In this document: positions 36,034 through 45,799 of the stretch, one piece after another
Layout of the letters: every line of letters starts with the position of its first letter
How positions within the stretch are numbered: the first letter of the stretch is position 1
NCBI RefSeq assembly: GCF_016508255.1
Contig: NZ_JADVKT010000011.1
Coordinates: 1-64,000, forward strand
DNA from: Acinetobacter calcoaceticus
Lineage (GTDB): Bacteria; Pseudomonadota; Gammaproteobacteria; Pseudomonadales; Moraxellaceae
Direction of reading: 5' to 3'
Length of the DNA stretch: 64,000 nt
The notes under the pieces: generated by a model
Told to the model about the DNA's origin: nothing
Seen by the model: only the letters and a program-made list of their open reading frames with translations
Database searches by the model: none
Program-made: the position numbers and the translations under genes

Positions 36034-37158
36034 ATGTCTACTCTTAATAACTTCTTCCATCCTCTTAAGCTTGCTTCAGGCATAACTCTTCGTAATCGCA
36101 TTGTGATGTCGCCAATGACAACTTGGTCAAGTACTAATGATTTTAAAATCTCGGACGAAGAGGAAGCCTATTACCGTCTTCGCGTCAAAGGTGTGGGTTT
36201 GGTCATTAGCGGCTGTGCCCAAGTCACCGCTAATGGTATTGGGTTTACAAATGAGTTTTCCGCAGCTGACGACAGCTATATTCCAAGCCTTAAGCGGCTC
36301 GCAGACGCTGTAAAGAGTGGTGGTGCACCAGCCATTCTTCAGTTATTTCATGCGGGCAACAAGGCACTGCCTCATCTCATTCCCGATGCAGATGTAGTGA
36401 GCTCGAGTGCTATCTTGACGAAAGCTACACCTTTTATGGCACCGCTGACACCTCGGGCACTGATAAGTGATGAAATCTTGCAGATGATCAAGGCATTCGG
36501 TGAAGCAGCAAGACGCGGTATTGAGGCTGGTTTTGACGGGATTGAAGTGCATGGCGCCCACGGGTTTCTTTTGCAAAACTTTTTGTCACCAGCCACCAAT
36601 ACACGCACCGATGAATGGGGTGGCTCGTTAGAAAACCGTATGAGGTTTCCGCTAGCCGTCGTTGCAGAGATCAAGCGCGTTATAGCCAATTATGCTGATC
36701 GACCATTTGCTATTGGTGTCCGCCTTTCACCTGAGGAGACCGTCGAGGAAGGTTACCGTATTGACCAAACGCTTACTTTTATTGATCAATTGTTAGACCT
36801 CAAGGTCGATTACATTCACATCTCTCTCGCTAACTTGCTGACTGATAGCCCTATAGATGATCCAACTGGACCATCCATTATCAGTCGCATTATTAATAAA
36901 GTTGACAACCGCCTGCCAGTTTTGGCTGCTGGTGGTATCCTGACAACCGATCAAGCCAAGCAAGCATTGGATACTGGACTATCTATGGTTTCGGTTGGAC
37001 GCGGGCTGATCATCAATCCAGACTGGGTCGATCATCTTAAAAAAGAACAGGAAGTGAATGTCGAACTTGATCCAGCCAAGATAGATGCTCTCAAAATTCC
37101 TCAGAAGCTATGGACCATCATTCAAGGCATGCCCGGCTGGATTCCTTTGAAGCAATAA
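36034..37158 (+). CDS. Old Yellow Enzyme family NADH:flavin oxidoreductase
   Basis: This 374-aa FMN-dependent TIM barrel of the OYE/2,4-dienoyl-CoA reductase-like class begins FHPLKLASGITLRNRIVMSPMTTW. It shows GFDGIEVHGAHGFLLQNFLSP near residue 170, RTDEWGGSLENRMRFP near 197 and a C-terminal AAGGI..TTDQAKQAL phosphate-binding region. The His in VHGAHG is retained. It should reduce activated C=C bonds of enones or electrophiles. The ATG at 36034 is preferred to a TTG one codon earlier. Confidence 0.88.
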   Translation: MSTLNNFFHPLKLASGITLRNRIVMSPMTTWSSTNDFKISDEEEAYYRLRVKGVGLVISGCAQVTANGIGFTNEFSAADDSYIPSLKRLADAVKSGGAPAILQLFHAGNKALPHLIPDADVVSSSAILTKATPFMAPLTPRALISDEILQMIKAFGEAARRGIEAGFDGIEVHGAHGFLLQNFLSPATNTRTDEWGGSLENRMRFPLAVVAEIKRVIANYADRPFAIGVRLSPEETVEEGYRIDQTLTFIDQLLDLKVDYIHISLANLLTDSPIDDPTGPSIISRIINKVDNRLPVLAAGGILTTDQAKQALDTGLSMVSVGRGLIINPDWVDHLKKEQEVNVELDPAKIDALKIPQKLWTIIQGMPGWIPLKQ

Positions 37159-37220
37159 GGAGTGAATGGCAGTTCGGTACAGAAATTTCTATCGGGCCGT
37201 ATATGTGCGTTTGTTATATA

Positions 37221-37246
37221 AAAAAGAGGCCTAAAGCCTCTTTTTT
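37221..37246. terminator. Bidirectional terminator between the OYE and permease genes
   Basis: Arms AAAGAGGC and GCCTCTTT with a 5-nt loop, flanked by A-run and T-run, between two convergent genes. Confidence 0.85.
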
Positions 37247-37248
37247 AA

Positions 37249-38640
37249 TTAATCTATATTCATGGCAACCGATCTGGTTGCTTTACGCTTTCGAGTGACG
37301 ATTAATCCACAAACAACCACCACTAAAGTTACCCCTAAAGATAAAGTCGTTTCATAACTATAGGTTGGCGATAGGAACATATAACCTAAAACGGTCATAA
37401 TGACCAAAATCACAAACCAAGTTAACCAAGGGAACAACCACATTTTAAATGATACCGCTGTGCCCTCTTTTTCCCATTTATGTCTTAAACGCAATTGAGA
37501 AAATGCAATCACCAAATAAACCAGTAAAGCAATTGAGCCTGTTGTTGATAACAAGAATCCAAAGACTTGCCCCGGAAACATATAGTTGACTGCACAACAG
37601 ATGACTCCAACCACAGTAGATAAAAACACAGCAGAAGTCGGCACACCCGCTTTATTAATTTTTGTCACAACCCTAGGCGCTTCTTGGCGTGTGCCTAAAG
37701 CAAATAGCATGCGAGATGAGGTATAAACTGCTGCATTCATACAGCTTGCAACTGCAATAAATACTACGGCATCCATAATCAATTTAGTTTCAGGAACATT
37801 TAGGCTCATTAATACAAACTGAAAAGTGCCAAATTTTTGTAAGTCCGGCGAACGCCAATCGACTAAAGCAACGGCTAGAAAAATCGAAACAACAAAGAAT
37901 AAAATAATTCGATAGAGCACCAAATTCGTTGCACGTTTAATTTTTTCTTGTGGGTTCTTAGATTCAGCTGCAGCAATAGAAAGAATTTCTATTCCAAAAA
38001 ATGAAAATGCCGAAATTAAAATGGCCGAAACAACCCCACCCATACCATGTGGCATAAAGCCACCATTTGAAAATAGATTGCCAACGCCACTGACATTTTT
38101 TGCTAAAGGCCACATTCCAAATACAGCCATTGCCCCAATAATAATGAATACGACAATCGCAATGACTTTAATGAGAGCAAACCAAAATTCAAATTCACCA
38201 AAACTTTTGGTACTAAAAAAATTGGCTAGACTGAGTAGAATAATAAAGGCAAATGCATAAATAGCACTGGAAATTTGTGGGAACCAAGCATGTAAAATTT
38301 CAGCACCAGCAATCGCTTCAATTGGAATCACCAGCACCCAAAACCACCAATATAACCATCCAATGGTAAACCCTGCCCAAGGGCCGATGGCTTTACGGGC
38401 ATATGTAGAAAATGAACCTGTATCGGGCTGCGCTACCGCCATTTCACCCAGCATGCGCATGACCAAAAAAACCAAAATACTTGTAATTATATAAGCGAGT
38501 ACAGCGGCAGGCCCTGCTTTTGCAATTGCCGCAGAAGAGCCTACAAATAAACCTGCACCAATAACGCCACCAATGCTGATCATGGTGACATGTCGATTAG
38601 AAAGTCCTTCACCTAATTTTATTGTTTTATCATTGTTCAT
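37249..38640 (-). CDS. Amino-acid permease, GabP/AnsP type (candidate bauD)
   Basis: This 463-aa APC-superfamily permease with about 12 TM segments has an N-terminal MISIGGVIGAGLFVGSS motif and TGSFSTYARKAIGPWAGFTIGW, as in GabP-like proteins. The ATG at 38640 (AAGGAA 6 nt upstream) is preferred to a TTG five codons earlier. It follows mmsA-like bauC by about 110 bp on the same strand. Context with an omega-aminotransferase and MmsA suggests beta-alanine or GABA uptake. Confidence 0.85.
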   Translation of the reverse strand: MNNDKTIKLGEGLSNRHVTMISIGGVIGAGLFVGSSAAIAKAGPAAVLAYIITSILVFLVMRMLGEMAVAQPDTGSFSTYARKAIGPWAGFTIGWLYWWFWVLVIPIEAIAGAEILHAWFPQISSAIYAFAFIILLSLANFFSTKSFGEFEFWFALIKVIAIVVFIIIGAMAVFGMWPLAKNVSGVGNLFSNGGFMPHGMGGVVSAILISAFSFFGIEILSIAAAESKNPQEKIKRATNLVLYRIILFFVVSIFLAVALVDWRSPDLQKFGTFQFVLMSLNVPETKLIMDAVVFIAVASCMNAAVYTSSRMLFALGTRQEAPRVVTKINKAGVPTSAVFLSTVVGVICCAVNYMFPGQVFGFLLSTTGSIALLVYLVIAFSQLRLRHKWEKEGTAVSFKMWLFPWLTWFVILVIMTVLGYMFLSPTYSYETTLSLGVTLVVVVCGLIVTRKRKATRSVAMNID

Positions 38641-38713
38641 ATTCGATTCCTTCAAATTGACAAAATATTTTTAAAACCGTTTTAAAATGCACGTCTCCAA
38701 CTTGTGCCCAACA

Positions 38714-38741
38714 AAAAAGGGAAAATCAGAGTTTTCCCTTT
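38714..38741 (-). terminator. Terminator after the semialdehyde dehydrogenase gene
   Basis: Arms AAAAGGGAAAA and TTTTCCCTTTT around a 6-nt loop, with a T-run on the - strand. It implies the permease has its own promoter or is read through. Confidence 0.8.
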
Positions 38742-38748
38742 TGATTGA

Positions 38749-40314
38749 TTAATTTAATGTAGGCATAGCAAATTGTTTGGCTTCACGGACCTGCGTTGAA
38801 GGCCAACGTTGCGTAATGGTTTTACGGCGTGTATAGAAACGTACACCATCTGGGCCATAAGCATATAAATCACCGAACAATGAACGCTTCCAACCACCAA
38901 AGCTATGATATGCAACTGGCACAGGTAAAGGTACATTGACCCCAACCATACCCACTTGAATATTGCTGGTAAAATAGCGTGCAGCCTCACCGTCACGAGT
39001 GTAAATACACGTTCCATTACCATATTCATGGTCATTAATGAGTTGCATCGCATCTTGCATGGTTTGGACACGAATGACCTGTAAAACAGGGCCAAATATT
39101 TCTTGCTGGTAACTTGTCATTTCAGGTGAAACTTGATCAATTAAAGTTGGCCCGACAAAAAAACCTTTTTCATAACCTTCAGGTTTTGGATCGCGACCAT
39201 CCACAACAATTTTAGCACCTTGTTGCTCTGCACTTTGAATAAAAGCCTGTACTTTATCTTTATGTGCTTGCGTAATGAGCGGTCCGAAGTCATTACGCTC
39301 ATTTGCATAGTGCCCAAACTTCAATTGTTTCATTTCTTGCTTTAATTTTTCAATAATGACATCTGCAACTTCATCGCCAATTGCGACAGCCACAGATAAT
39401 GCCATGCAACGCTCACCAGATGAGCCAAATGCAGCACCTAACAAAGAAGTCACGACGTTATCAATATCGGCATCGGGCATAATAATGGCATGATTCTTTG
39501 CTCCGCCTAAAGCTTGGCAACGTTTACCACACGCGGTTGCTGTACGGTAAATGTACTCTGCAATTGGAGTAGACCCGACAAAGCTAACCGCTTGAATTGT
39601 AGGATGATGTAATAACGCATCAACAGCCTCTTTATCACCATTTACGACACTAAAAACACCATCTGGCAATCCTGCTTGTTTTAGAAGCTCCGCTAAAAAT
39701 AAGGCAGCTGAAGGCGCTTTTTCCGAAGGTTTTAAAATAAAACAATTACCGCAAACAATCGCCATTGGGAACATCCACAATGGAACCATCGCAGGAAAGT
39801 TAAAAGGCGTAATGCCCACAACCACGCCTAGCGGTTGGAACTCGCTCCATGAATCAATATCTGGACCCACATTTTTTGAATATTCGCCTTTTAGAAACTC
39901 TGGCGCACCACATGCATATTCAACATTTTCGATACCACGTTGTAATTCACCTTTAGCATCGTGGCAAATTTTTCCGTGTTCTTCACCAATGAGTTGGCAG
40001 AGCTTGTCAGCATTTTCTTCGAGTAATTGTTTAAACTTAAACATCACGCGCGCACGTTTAATCACTGGTGTATCACGCCATGCTGGAAAAGCCTGCTCTG
40101 CAATTTGAACCACGTGGTTGACCAACTCTGCGTCTGCAAGTGCAACTTCTTTGGTTGTTTCACCTGTCGCAGGGTTATAAACTGGCTGTTTCTTGTTTGT
40201 TTTAGTTACCAAACCACCATCAATAAAATGCCCTACTACTTTAACGGCCTGCTGGCTCTGATCTTTGTCTGTGTTCGCAACGGCATTGCTGTCAAAATTC
40301 TCTAAAGTGTTCAT
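38749..40314 (-). CDS. CoA-acylating methylmalonate-semialdehyde / 3-oxopropanoate dehydrogenase (MmsA/BauC-like)
   Basis: This 521-aa aldehyde dehydrogenase has VVGITPFNFPAMVPLWMFP (about 165), VNGDKEAVDALLHHP, FVGSTPIAEYIY, and GSSGERCMALSVAVAIG (about 295-310) holding the catalytic Cys. This SGERCMALS signature is specific for CoA-acylating MmsA-type enzymes. It would convert malonate semialdehyde (from beta-alanine) to acetyl-CoA. It lies 55 bp after the aminotransferase gene on the same strand, the arrangement of bauA-bauC. Confidence 0.92.
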   Translation of the reverse strand: MNTLENFDSNAVANTDKDQSQQAVKVVGHFIDGGLVTKTNKKQPVYNPATGETTKEVALADAELVNHVVQIAEQAFPAWRDTPVIKRARVMFKFKQLLEENADKLCQLIGEEHGKICHDAKGELQRGIENVEYACGAPEFLKGEYSKNVGPDIDSWSEFQPLGVVVGITPFNFPAMVPLWMFPMAIVCGNCFILKPSEKAPSAALFLAELLKQAGLPDGVFSVVNGDKEAVDALLHHPTIQAVSFVGSTPIAEYIYRTATACGKRCQALGGAKNHAIIMPDADIDNVVTSLLGAAFGSSGERCMALSVAVAIGDEVADVIIEKLKQEMKQLKFGHYANERNDFGPLITQAHKDKVQAFIQSAEQQGAKIVVDGRDPKPEGYEKGFFVGPTLIDQVSPEMTSYQQEIFGPVLQVIRVQTMQDAMQLINDHEYGNGTCIYTRDGEAARYFTSNIQVGMVGVNVPLPVPVAYHSFGGWKRSLFGDLYAYGPDGVRFYTRRKTITQRWPSTQVREAKQFAMPTLN

Positions 40315-40369
40315 CTTTGTTCCTTGTGTCTATTCATCTTTTCCAGTTAAGTCTTAAAATAAATAACTG

Positions 40370-41746
40370 CTATTTCACTTGATAAATTCCTTCGCCAACG
40401 GCGTTCATGAGCCGCTGCAACTCTGCCTCAGTGCTATTAAACATTGGACCAAATTGCAGGGTATCTCCGCCAAAACGGACATAGAAACCTGCTTTCCAAA
40501 GTTGCATGCCAATTTCAAAACCACGAATTGTCGCATCGCCATCACGCGGTGCTAATTGCACAGCACCAATCAGCCCACAGTTACGTATATCAATAATGTT
40601 TGGTGCGCCTTTTAACTCATGTAGAAGTTTTTCAAAGCTTGGCGCTAAATCAGCCGATTGATGAATTAAATTTTTCTTTTCTAAAACATCGAGTGTTGCT
40701 AAAGCTGCTGCACAAGCCACTGGATGTGCCGAATAGGTATAGCCATGCGTAAATTCAACCGCATGTTCTGGTAAATCTTGGTGCATAAAGGCATCGTAAA
40801 TTTCATGGCTTGCCACCACGCCACCAAGTGGAATCGCGCCGTTGGTAATTTGTTTCGCAAAATTTAAAATATCTGGCGTAACATCAAAATATTCTGAAGC
40901 CGTCCATTTGCCCATTCGACCGAAACCAGTAATGACTTCATCAAAAATAAGTAAGATATCGTGTTGGTCACAAATTTCTCTCAAGCGTTTTAAATAGCCA
41001 GTCGGCGGCACAATGCACCCTGCTGAACCTGAAACTGGCTCTACAATAACGGCAGCAATATTCGATGCATCATGCAGCTCAATTAACTTAAGCATTTCAT
41101 TGGCAAGCTCTACACCACCAGTTTCAGCACAGCCTTTGGTAAAACTTAAATCGGGCTGTAAAGTATGCGGTAAGTGGTCTACATCCATAAGCTGACCAAA
41201 CATTTTACGGTTACCACCGATACCACCAAGACTAGTCCCCGCAACGTTTACACCATGGTAGCCACGGGCACGTCCAATCAGTTTGGTTTTGCTTGGTTTC
41301 CCTTTAATTCGCCAATAGGCGCGCGCCATTTTAATTGCTGTGTCGGCAGACTCTGAACCTGAATCGGTAAAGAACACGTGCTGCAATTTTTCAGGCATAC
41401 GTTGAATAATTTTTTCAGCCAATTGAAATGACAATGGATGACCAAATTGAAATGCTGGCGAGTAATCCAGCTTTGACAACTGAGTACTTACAGCTTGCTG
41501 AATTTCAGGAAGCGTATGGCCAGCACCACAAGTCCACAGACCTGATAATGAGTCGTAGACTTCACGGCCAGTGCTATCAATTAAATAAGACCCTTTAGCA
41601 CCAACAATCATGCGCGGGTCTTTATGGAAATTACGATTTGCAGAAAATGGCATCCAATGCGCTTGATAATTTAAGCTCATCTGAGCATTTGATTGAACGG
41701 TTTCCGATGCAGAATTACCATCACCTAATTTGTCGATATCAAACAT
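40370..41746 (-). CDS. Beta-alanine/omega-amino acid:pyruvate aminotransferase (BauA-like)
   Basis: This 458-aa class III PLP aminotransferase has WMPFSANRNFHKDPRMIVGA near the N-terminus, GSESADTAIKMARAYW near residue 120, LLIFDEVITGFGRMG near 250 and the PLP lysine in LNFAKQITNGAIPLGG near 280. Substrate-specificity segments match omega-amino acid:pyruvate transaminases that use beta-alanine. The start at 41746 (MFDIDK; AAGAG 6 nt upstream) is preferred to an ATG 15 codons earlier. A divergent LysR gene is the probable regulator. Confidence 0.9.
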   Translation of the reverse strand: MFDIDKLGDGNSASETVQSNAQMSLNYQAHWMPFSANRNFHKDPRMIVGAKGSYLIDSTGREVYDSLSGLWTCGAGHTLPEIQQAVSTQLSKLDYSPAFQFGHPLSFQLAEKIIQRMPEKLQHVFFTDSGSESADTAIKMARAYWRIKGKPSKTKLIGRARGYHGVNVAGTSLGGIGGNRKMFGQLMDVDHLPHTLQPDLSFTKGCAETGGVELANEMLKLIELHDASNIAAVIVEPVSGSAGCIVPPTGYLKRLREICDQHDILLIFDEVITGFGRMGKWTASEYFDVTPDILNFAKQITNGAIPLGGVVASHEIYDAFMHQDLPEHAVEFTHGYTYSAHPVACAAALATLDVLEKKNLIHQSADLAPSFEKLLHELKGAPNIIDIRNCGLIGAVQLAPRDGDATIRGFEIGMQLWKAGFYVRFGGDTLQFGPMFNSTEAELQRLMNAVGEGIYQVK

Positions 41747-41847
41747 AATCACTCTTCTTGTTTTGAGGCTATTTTTGAGTGTACATAGCACTATAGTTTT
41801 GATAAATTCAAATTATCTTGAGTTTAGATTTAAAAAAACAAAACTAA

Positions 41848-42765
41848 ATGAAACCTAAAAAATTAAATCAAGTTACTGATTTTGATATTAAATTACTTAA
41901 AGTATTTAAAACGGTTTGTGACTGTCACAGCTTCACGTCTGCCGAAAGTATTCTTGGCATTAGCCGCTCTGCAATTAGTTTGCATATGAGCGATTTAGAA
42001 AATCGTTTAGGCATTCGGCTATGCCAACGTGGTCGCGCAGGGTTTGCACTGACAGATGAAGGACGGGAAATTTTAGAATATATAGAAGTGCTCACCGCAT
42101 CTATCGAAGACTTTCGCTCCAAAGTCAATCAAATGCATAACCGTCTTAAGGGCGAATTTAATATAGGTATTATTAATAACCTTGTGACCATGCCAAGTGG
42201 CTACATTACCAATACGCTGGCACAACTTGCAGAAGAACATTCTGAAGTAATTATTAACATTAGCATGAGCACACTTTCAGATATTGAATGCCGCGTGCTA
42301 GACAACCGTTTACATGCTGGAGCAATTCCCCTCGTTACTCCGCTGTCAGGCCTAGACTATTTTGACTTATATAGCGAAAGTTCATTTTTATATTGCGGCA
42401 AGAACCATCCATTGTTTAACCAATGCAGCCAGATCGATTTAGATGAATTAAAAAGATGGCAAGCGGTGCTTCCCAATTATGCAATCACACCTGAAGCAGC
42501 AAAGTTACACCAGCTTTTAGACTGTAAAGCGACAGCGAGTGACCGTGAAGGAATTGCCTTTTTGATTTTAACGGGAAGATTCTTAGGTTTTTTACCCGAC
42601 CACTACGCAAAAAAATGGGTTGAAGATGGTTTTATGCAAGCCGTTTCAAAGGAAAAAATGCATTACAGTACACCCATTTGCTTAATTACTCACAAAAGTA
42701 AAAACCACAATATTATTTTAAAAACTTTTATGGAAATGCTTGAGAAACGAGTGCTGAATCATTAA
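41848..42765 (+). CDS. LysR family transcriptional regulator (candidate bauR)
   Basis: This 305-aa LysR-type regulator has a wHTH at about 10-70 (LLKVFKTVCDCHSFTSAESILG..SAISLHMSDLENRLG) and a substrate-binding domain. It is divergent from the aminotransferase gene with about 100 bp between starts, the classical layout of a LysR activator and its target. By synteny with the Pseudomonas bauR-bauABCD cluster it probably senses beta-alanine. Confidence 0.88.
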   Translation: MKPKKLNQVTDFDIKLLKVFKTVCDCHSFTSAESILGISRSAISLHMSDLENRLGIRLCQRGRAGFALTDEGREILEYIEVLTASIEDFRSKVNQMHNRLKGEFNIGIINNLVTMPSGYITNTLAQLAEEHSEVIINISMSTLSDIECRVLDNRLHAGAIPLVTPLSGLDYFDLYSESSFLYCGKNHPLFNQCSQIDLDELKRWQAVLPNYAITPEAAKLHQLLDCKATASDREGIAFLILTGRFLGFLPDHYAKKWVEDGFMQAVSKEKMHYSTPICLITHKSKNHNIILKTFMEMLEKRVLNH

Positions 42766-42784
42766 GGAGGTAGTTTCTACCTCC
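42766..42784. terminator. Hairpin between convergent LysR and GntR genes
   Basis: Perfect 8-bp arms GGAGGTAG and CTACCTCC with a 3-nt loop directly after the LysR stop. There is no U-tract, so strength is uncertain. Confidence 0.45.
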
Positions 42785-42837
42785 GCCAGATCGTAAAAAA
42801 ATCAACTTCAAACCAAAATTAAAGATTATAAAAAGAA

Positions 42838-43569
42838 TTAGTTAATCGATATTTCATAATGAAAATTATGAGCTAAACCAAACGACTCACGGTACTCGAC
42901 TGCTACACCTTCAAGATTTTTTGCAATACGGCACACTTTAACCAAAGGATCTTCAAGGTTATTATTTAAATGGCTATCTTTCATATTTTTCTCAAAAGTT
43001 AACCGTTCTGTTGCAGAAGAAATAAATTGGCCACAGTGCTGATAATAAAAAGGATAAAGTAAATTACCAAACTCAGAGATTGGAATTTCTTTTAGATTTT
43101 TAAATAAATGTTCAGGCAGCCAGATTCTTTCGCTTAACACAACGACTTCTTCATGCTTACGCACACGCTCGATATAAAGCAATTTTTCGTTAAGCCCAAG
43201 CCCCAGCTCTGAGTTTACTTCCGGTATTGCCTCACACACTTCTACTTTTTTAATTTGACCTTGTGGCTGAATGAGTTCGCCTTTTTTATTACGGAGTCTA
43301 AAAAAACGGATGAGTGAGTTTTCAAAATTAGGTTGTTTTAAAAAAGTGCCTTTTCCTTGCAACTTAACCAACAAGCCGTCCTCAACCAATCCCTCTACAG
43401 CTTTTCTAACGGTTCCAACCGATACGCTATACATTTGAGCAAGCTCTTGTTCGCTTGGAATAGGCTCTTCCACTGTCCATTTAGACTGGATCAGTAGTTT
43501 TTGAAGCTCCCAACGGACCTTTTCATATCTTGGCAATTTAAAATTTTTAAATGCAGTTTCATCAAGCAT
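42838..43569 (-). CDS. GntR/HutC family transcriptional regulator
   Basis: This 243-aa protein has a GntR wHTH at about 10-80 (WTVEEPIPSEQELAQMYSVS..TVRKAVEGLVEDGLL, LQGKGTFL) and a UTRA-type ligand domain. It is divergent from a permease gene with a 16-bp palindrome between (43634-43649). It is probably the regulator of the permease-amidohydrolase-MFS operon. Confidence 0.88.
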   Translation of the reverse strand: MLDETAFKNFKLPRYEKVRWELQKLLIQSKWTVEEPIPSEQELAQMYSVSVGTVRKAVEGLVEDGLLVKLQGKGTFLKQPNFENSLIRFFRLRNKKGELIQPQGQIKKVEVCEAIPEVNSELGLGLNEKLLYIERVRKHEEVVVLSERIWLPEHLFKNLKEIPISEFGNLLYPFYYQHCGQFISSATERLTFEKNMKDSHLNNNLEDPLVKVCRIAKNLEGVAVEYRESFGLAHNFHYEISIN

Positions 43570-43633
43570 TTGCGTTAAACATTATGAAATCGATTTGACA
43601 ATATTAGCATAGTTATATGTAATACAAAAAACC

Positions 43634-43649
43634 AAACATATATATGTTT
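43634..43649. promoter_or_regulatory. GntR operator-like palindrome
   Basis: Perfect 16-bp palindrome AAACATATATATGTTT, 31 bp before the permease start and 65 bp from the divergent GntR start. The position and symmetry fit an autoregulated GntR operator. Confidence 0.6.
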
Positions 43650-43680
43650 AGATGTTTATATATTTATCAAGGAAGATAAT

Positions 43681-44970
43681 ATGGCTGCATTGATGCTTAT
43701 AGCTTTAGCCGTATCTATAGGTTTAGGTTATAAAACAAAAATCAATATTGGATTTTTTACAATTGCGTTTGCCTACCTGATTGGTTGCTTTGGCATGGGT
43801 CTGAAGCCTTCTGAAGTTATTGAATTATGGCCTGTCAAAATTTTCTTTATTATTTTATCGGTTACTCTGTTTTATAACTTTGCTTTAGCAAATGGTGCTT
43901 TAGAAAAACTTGCCAGCCATCTTTTATATAAATGCCGTAAGTTCCCACAGTTTTTACCCTTAGCGATTTTTTTCGCAGCGACTATTATTGCAGGCCTAGG
44001 CGCTGGTTTTTATACCGTACTTGCTTTTATGGCACCCATTACCCTGCTACTTTGTAAAAAGACCAATATGAATATGATTATTGGTGGGATGGCTGCAAAT
44101 TATGGCGCTTTAGCTGGCGCAAATTTTATGACATCACAAAGTGGTATTATTTTCCGAAGCTTAATGGAAAATACAGGCATTAGCTCTCAAACCGCTTTTT
44201 CATATAGCAGCGGAATTTTTGTTATAACTTTGATTATTCCAATTGTGGTGTTGGGAATTTATACCCTCTGGAATAGAAAAAGTAATTCTATTGTTATTGA
44301 AGATCAAAAGCCTGAGCCATTCGATAAAAAGCAGAAACAATCAATATTCCTTATTGTTTTAATGATGTCAATTGTTTTGGTTTTTCCAATATTGCACCTT
44401 GTTTTTCCAGATGCAAAAGCCATCAGTTTTTTAAACTCCAAAATTGATATTGCTTTTCTTGCCATTACCTTTTCACTCATCAGTTTACTCATGAAACTTG
44501 CCGATGAAAAAAAGGTGGTAGCACTTGTGCCTTGGGGAACACTTATCATGATTTGCGGTGTCGGTATGCTCATCGCATTAGGTGTAAAACTCGGCATTAT
44601 TACCACACTTTCAGAATGGTTAGCACACAATGTTCCAGTCTGGGTTATTCCAGTACTGCTATGTCTGATTAGTGCCATCATGTCTGTATTTTCAAGCACG
44701 CTTGGTGTTGTTGCTCCTACCTTATTCCCAATTGTTCCAGCACTTGCTCTGAGTTCTGGGCTAAATCCACTGATGCTTTTCATTTGTATTGTGGTGGGCG
44801 CTCAATCTACAGCGATCTCTCCTTTCTCGTCTGGCGGTAGCCTCATTATGGCTTCTGCACCAGCAGATATCGACAAAACCAAATTCTTTAATCAACTGTT
44901 ATTTAAAGCAATACCTGTAGGAGTTATTGCCGCTTTAATCGCTATTTTTGCTTTAAAAATTGTAATGTGA
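43681..44970 (+). CDS. SLC13/MatC-like carboxylate permease
   Basis: This 429-aa integral membrane protein with about 11-12 hydrophobic segments resembles the dicarboxylate carrier MatC/SLC13-type permeases (GAGFYTVLAFMAPITLL, NYGALAGANFMTSQSG, TAISPFSSGGSL near the end). GGAAG precedes the ATG well. It heads an operon: the amidohydrolase start is 1 nt after its stop. The substrate is likely an organic acid; the identity is unknown. Confidence 0.75.
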   Translation: MAALMLIALAVSIGLGYKTKINIGFFTIAFAYLIGCFGMGLKPSEVIELWPVKIFFIILSVTLFYNFALANGALEKLASHLLYKCRKFPQFLPLAIFFAATIIAGLGAGFYTVLAFMAPITLLLCKKTNMNMIIGGMAANYGALAGANFMTSQSGIIFRSLMENTGISSQTAFSYSSGIFVITLIIPIVVLGIYTLWNRKSNSIVIEDQKPEPFDKKQKQSIFLIVLMMSIVLVFPILHLVFPDAKAISFLNSKIDIAFLAITFSLISLLMKLADEKKVVALVPWGTLIMICGVGMLIALGVKLGIITTLSEWLAHNVPVWVIPVLLCLISAIMSVFSSTLGVVAPTLFPIVPALALSSGLNPLMLFICIVVGAQSTAISPFSSGGSLIMASAPADIDKTKFFNQLLFKAIPVGVIAALIAIFALKIVM

Positions 44971-44971
44971 G

Positions 44972-45790
44972 ATGAAAATGAACTGTATAGATACACATGC
45001 ACATGTTTTTTCGGTACAGGACCGCAGTATTGAAACAGCGCGTTATACACCTCATTACGATGCAACTGTGCAACGTTTTATCTCTCATCTTGATCAGCAC
45101 AAATTCACGCACGGTATTTTGGTTCAACCTAGCTTTTTAGGAACCAATAACCAAGCAATGTTAAATGCGATTCAGCAATACCCTGAGCGTTTAAAAGGGA
45201 TTGCTGTTGTTGAACATACGACGGCTTTTGATGAGCTATTTCAACTGAAACAACAAGGCATCGTCGGCGTTCGTTTAAATCTATTCGGTCTTAACCCTCC
45301 TGCGTTAAATACGCCTGAATGGCAAATGTTTTTACGAAATCTGGAAAGCCTCAACTGGCAAGTTGAAGTACACGCTCCACCAAAATATCTGGTGCAGCTT
45401 TTACCTCAATTGAGTGAATACAACGTTAATGTTGTGATTGACCATTTTGGTCGCGTTGACCGTGTTAAAGGGATTAATGATTCAGATTATCAAAAGTTTT
45501 TAAGCTTGCTTAACGTAAAACAGCACTGGATTAAAGTGTCTGGTTTCTATCGTTTGGGTACTGCCCCAAATCATATCAATATTGCCCAACAGGCCTATAA
45601 CATTTTTAAAGACAAAGGTTTTTTACACAAGCTCGTTTGGGGAAGTGACTGGCCACACACCCAACATGAATCATATATAACTTATGAAGATGCAATTCAT
45701 GCTTTTAAACAGATTGTTTTTGATAAACACGAGCAGTGTTTAATTTTAAACCAGAACCCTACCGAGCTGTTTGGTTTCTCACGTACATAA
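44972..45790 (+). CDS. Amidohydrolase family TIM-barrel hydrolase (LigI/COG3618-like)
   Basis: This 272-aa protein shows the metal-dependent hydrolase pattern of the amidohydrolase-2/LigI group: DTHAHVF at residue 7, EVHAP near 133, VIDHFGR near 155 and WGSDWPHTQ near 232. Relatives open lactones such as 2-pyrone-4,6-dicarboxylate. It starts 1 nt after the permease stop and is followed 9 nt later by an MFS gene, so it is in a single operon. The substrate is presumably a lactone or hydroxy-acid derivative. Confidence 0.82.
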   Translation: MKMNCIDTHAHVFSVQDRSIETARYTPHYDATVQRFISHLDQHKFTHGILVQPSFLGTNNQAMLNAIQQYPERLKGIAVVEHTTAFDELFQLKQQGIVGVRLNLFGLNPPALNTPEWQMFLRNLESLNWQVEVHAPPKYLVQLLPQLSEYNVNVVIDHFGRVDRVKGINDSDYQKFLSLLNVKQHWIKVSGFYRLGTAPNHINIAQQAYNIFKDKGFLHKLVWGSDWPHTQHESYITYEDAIHAFKQIVFDKHEQCLILNQNPTELFGFSRT

Positions 45791-45799
45791 GGAGTATGT

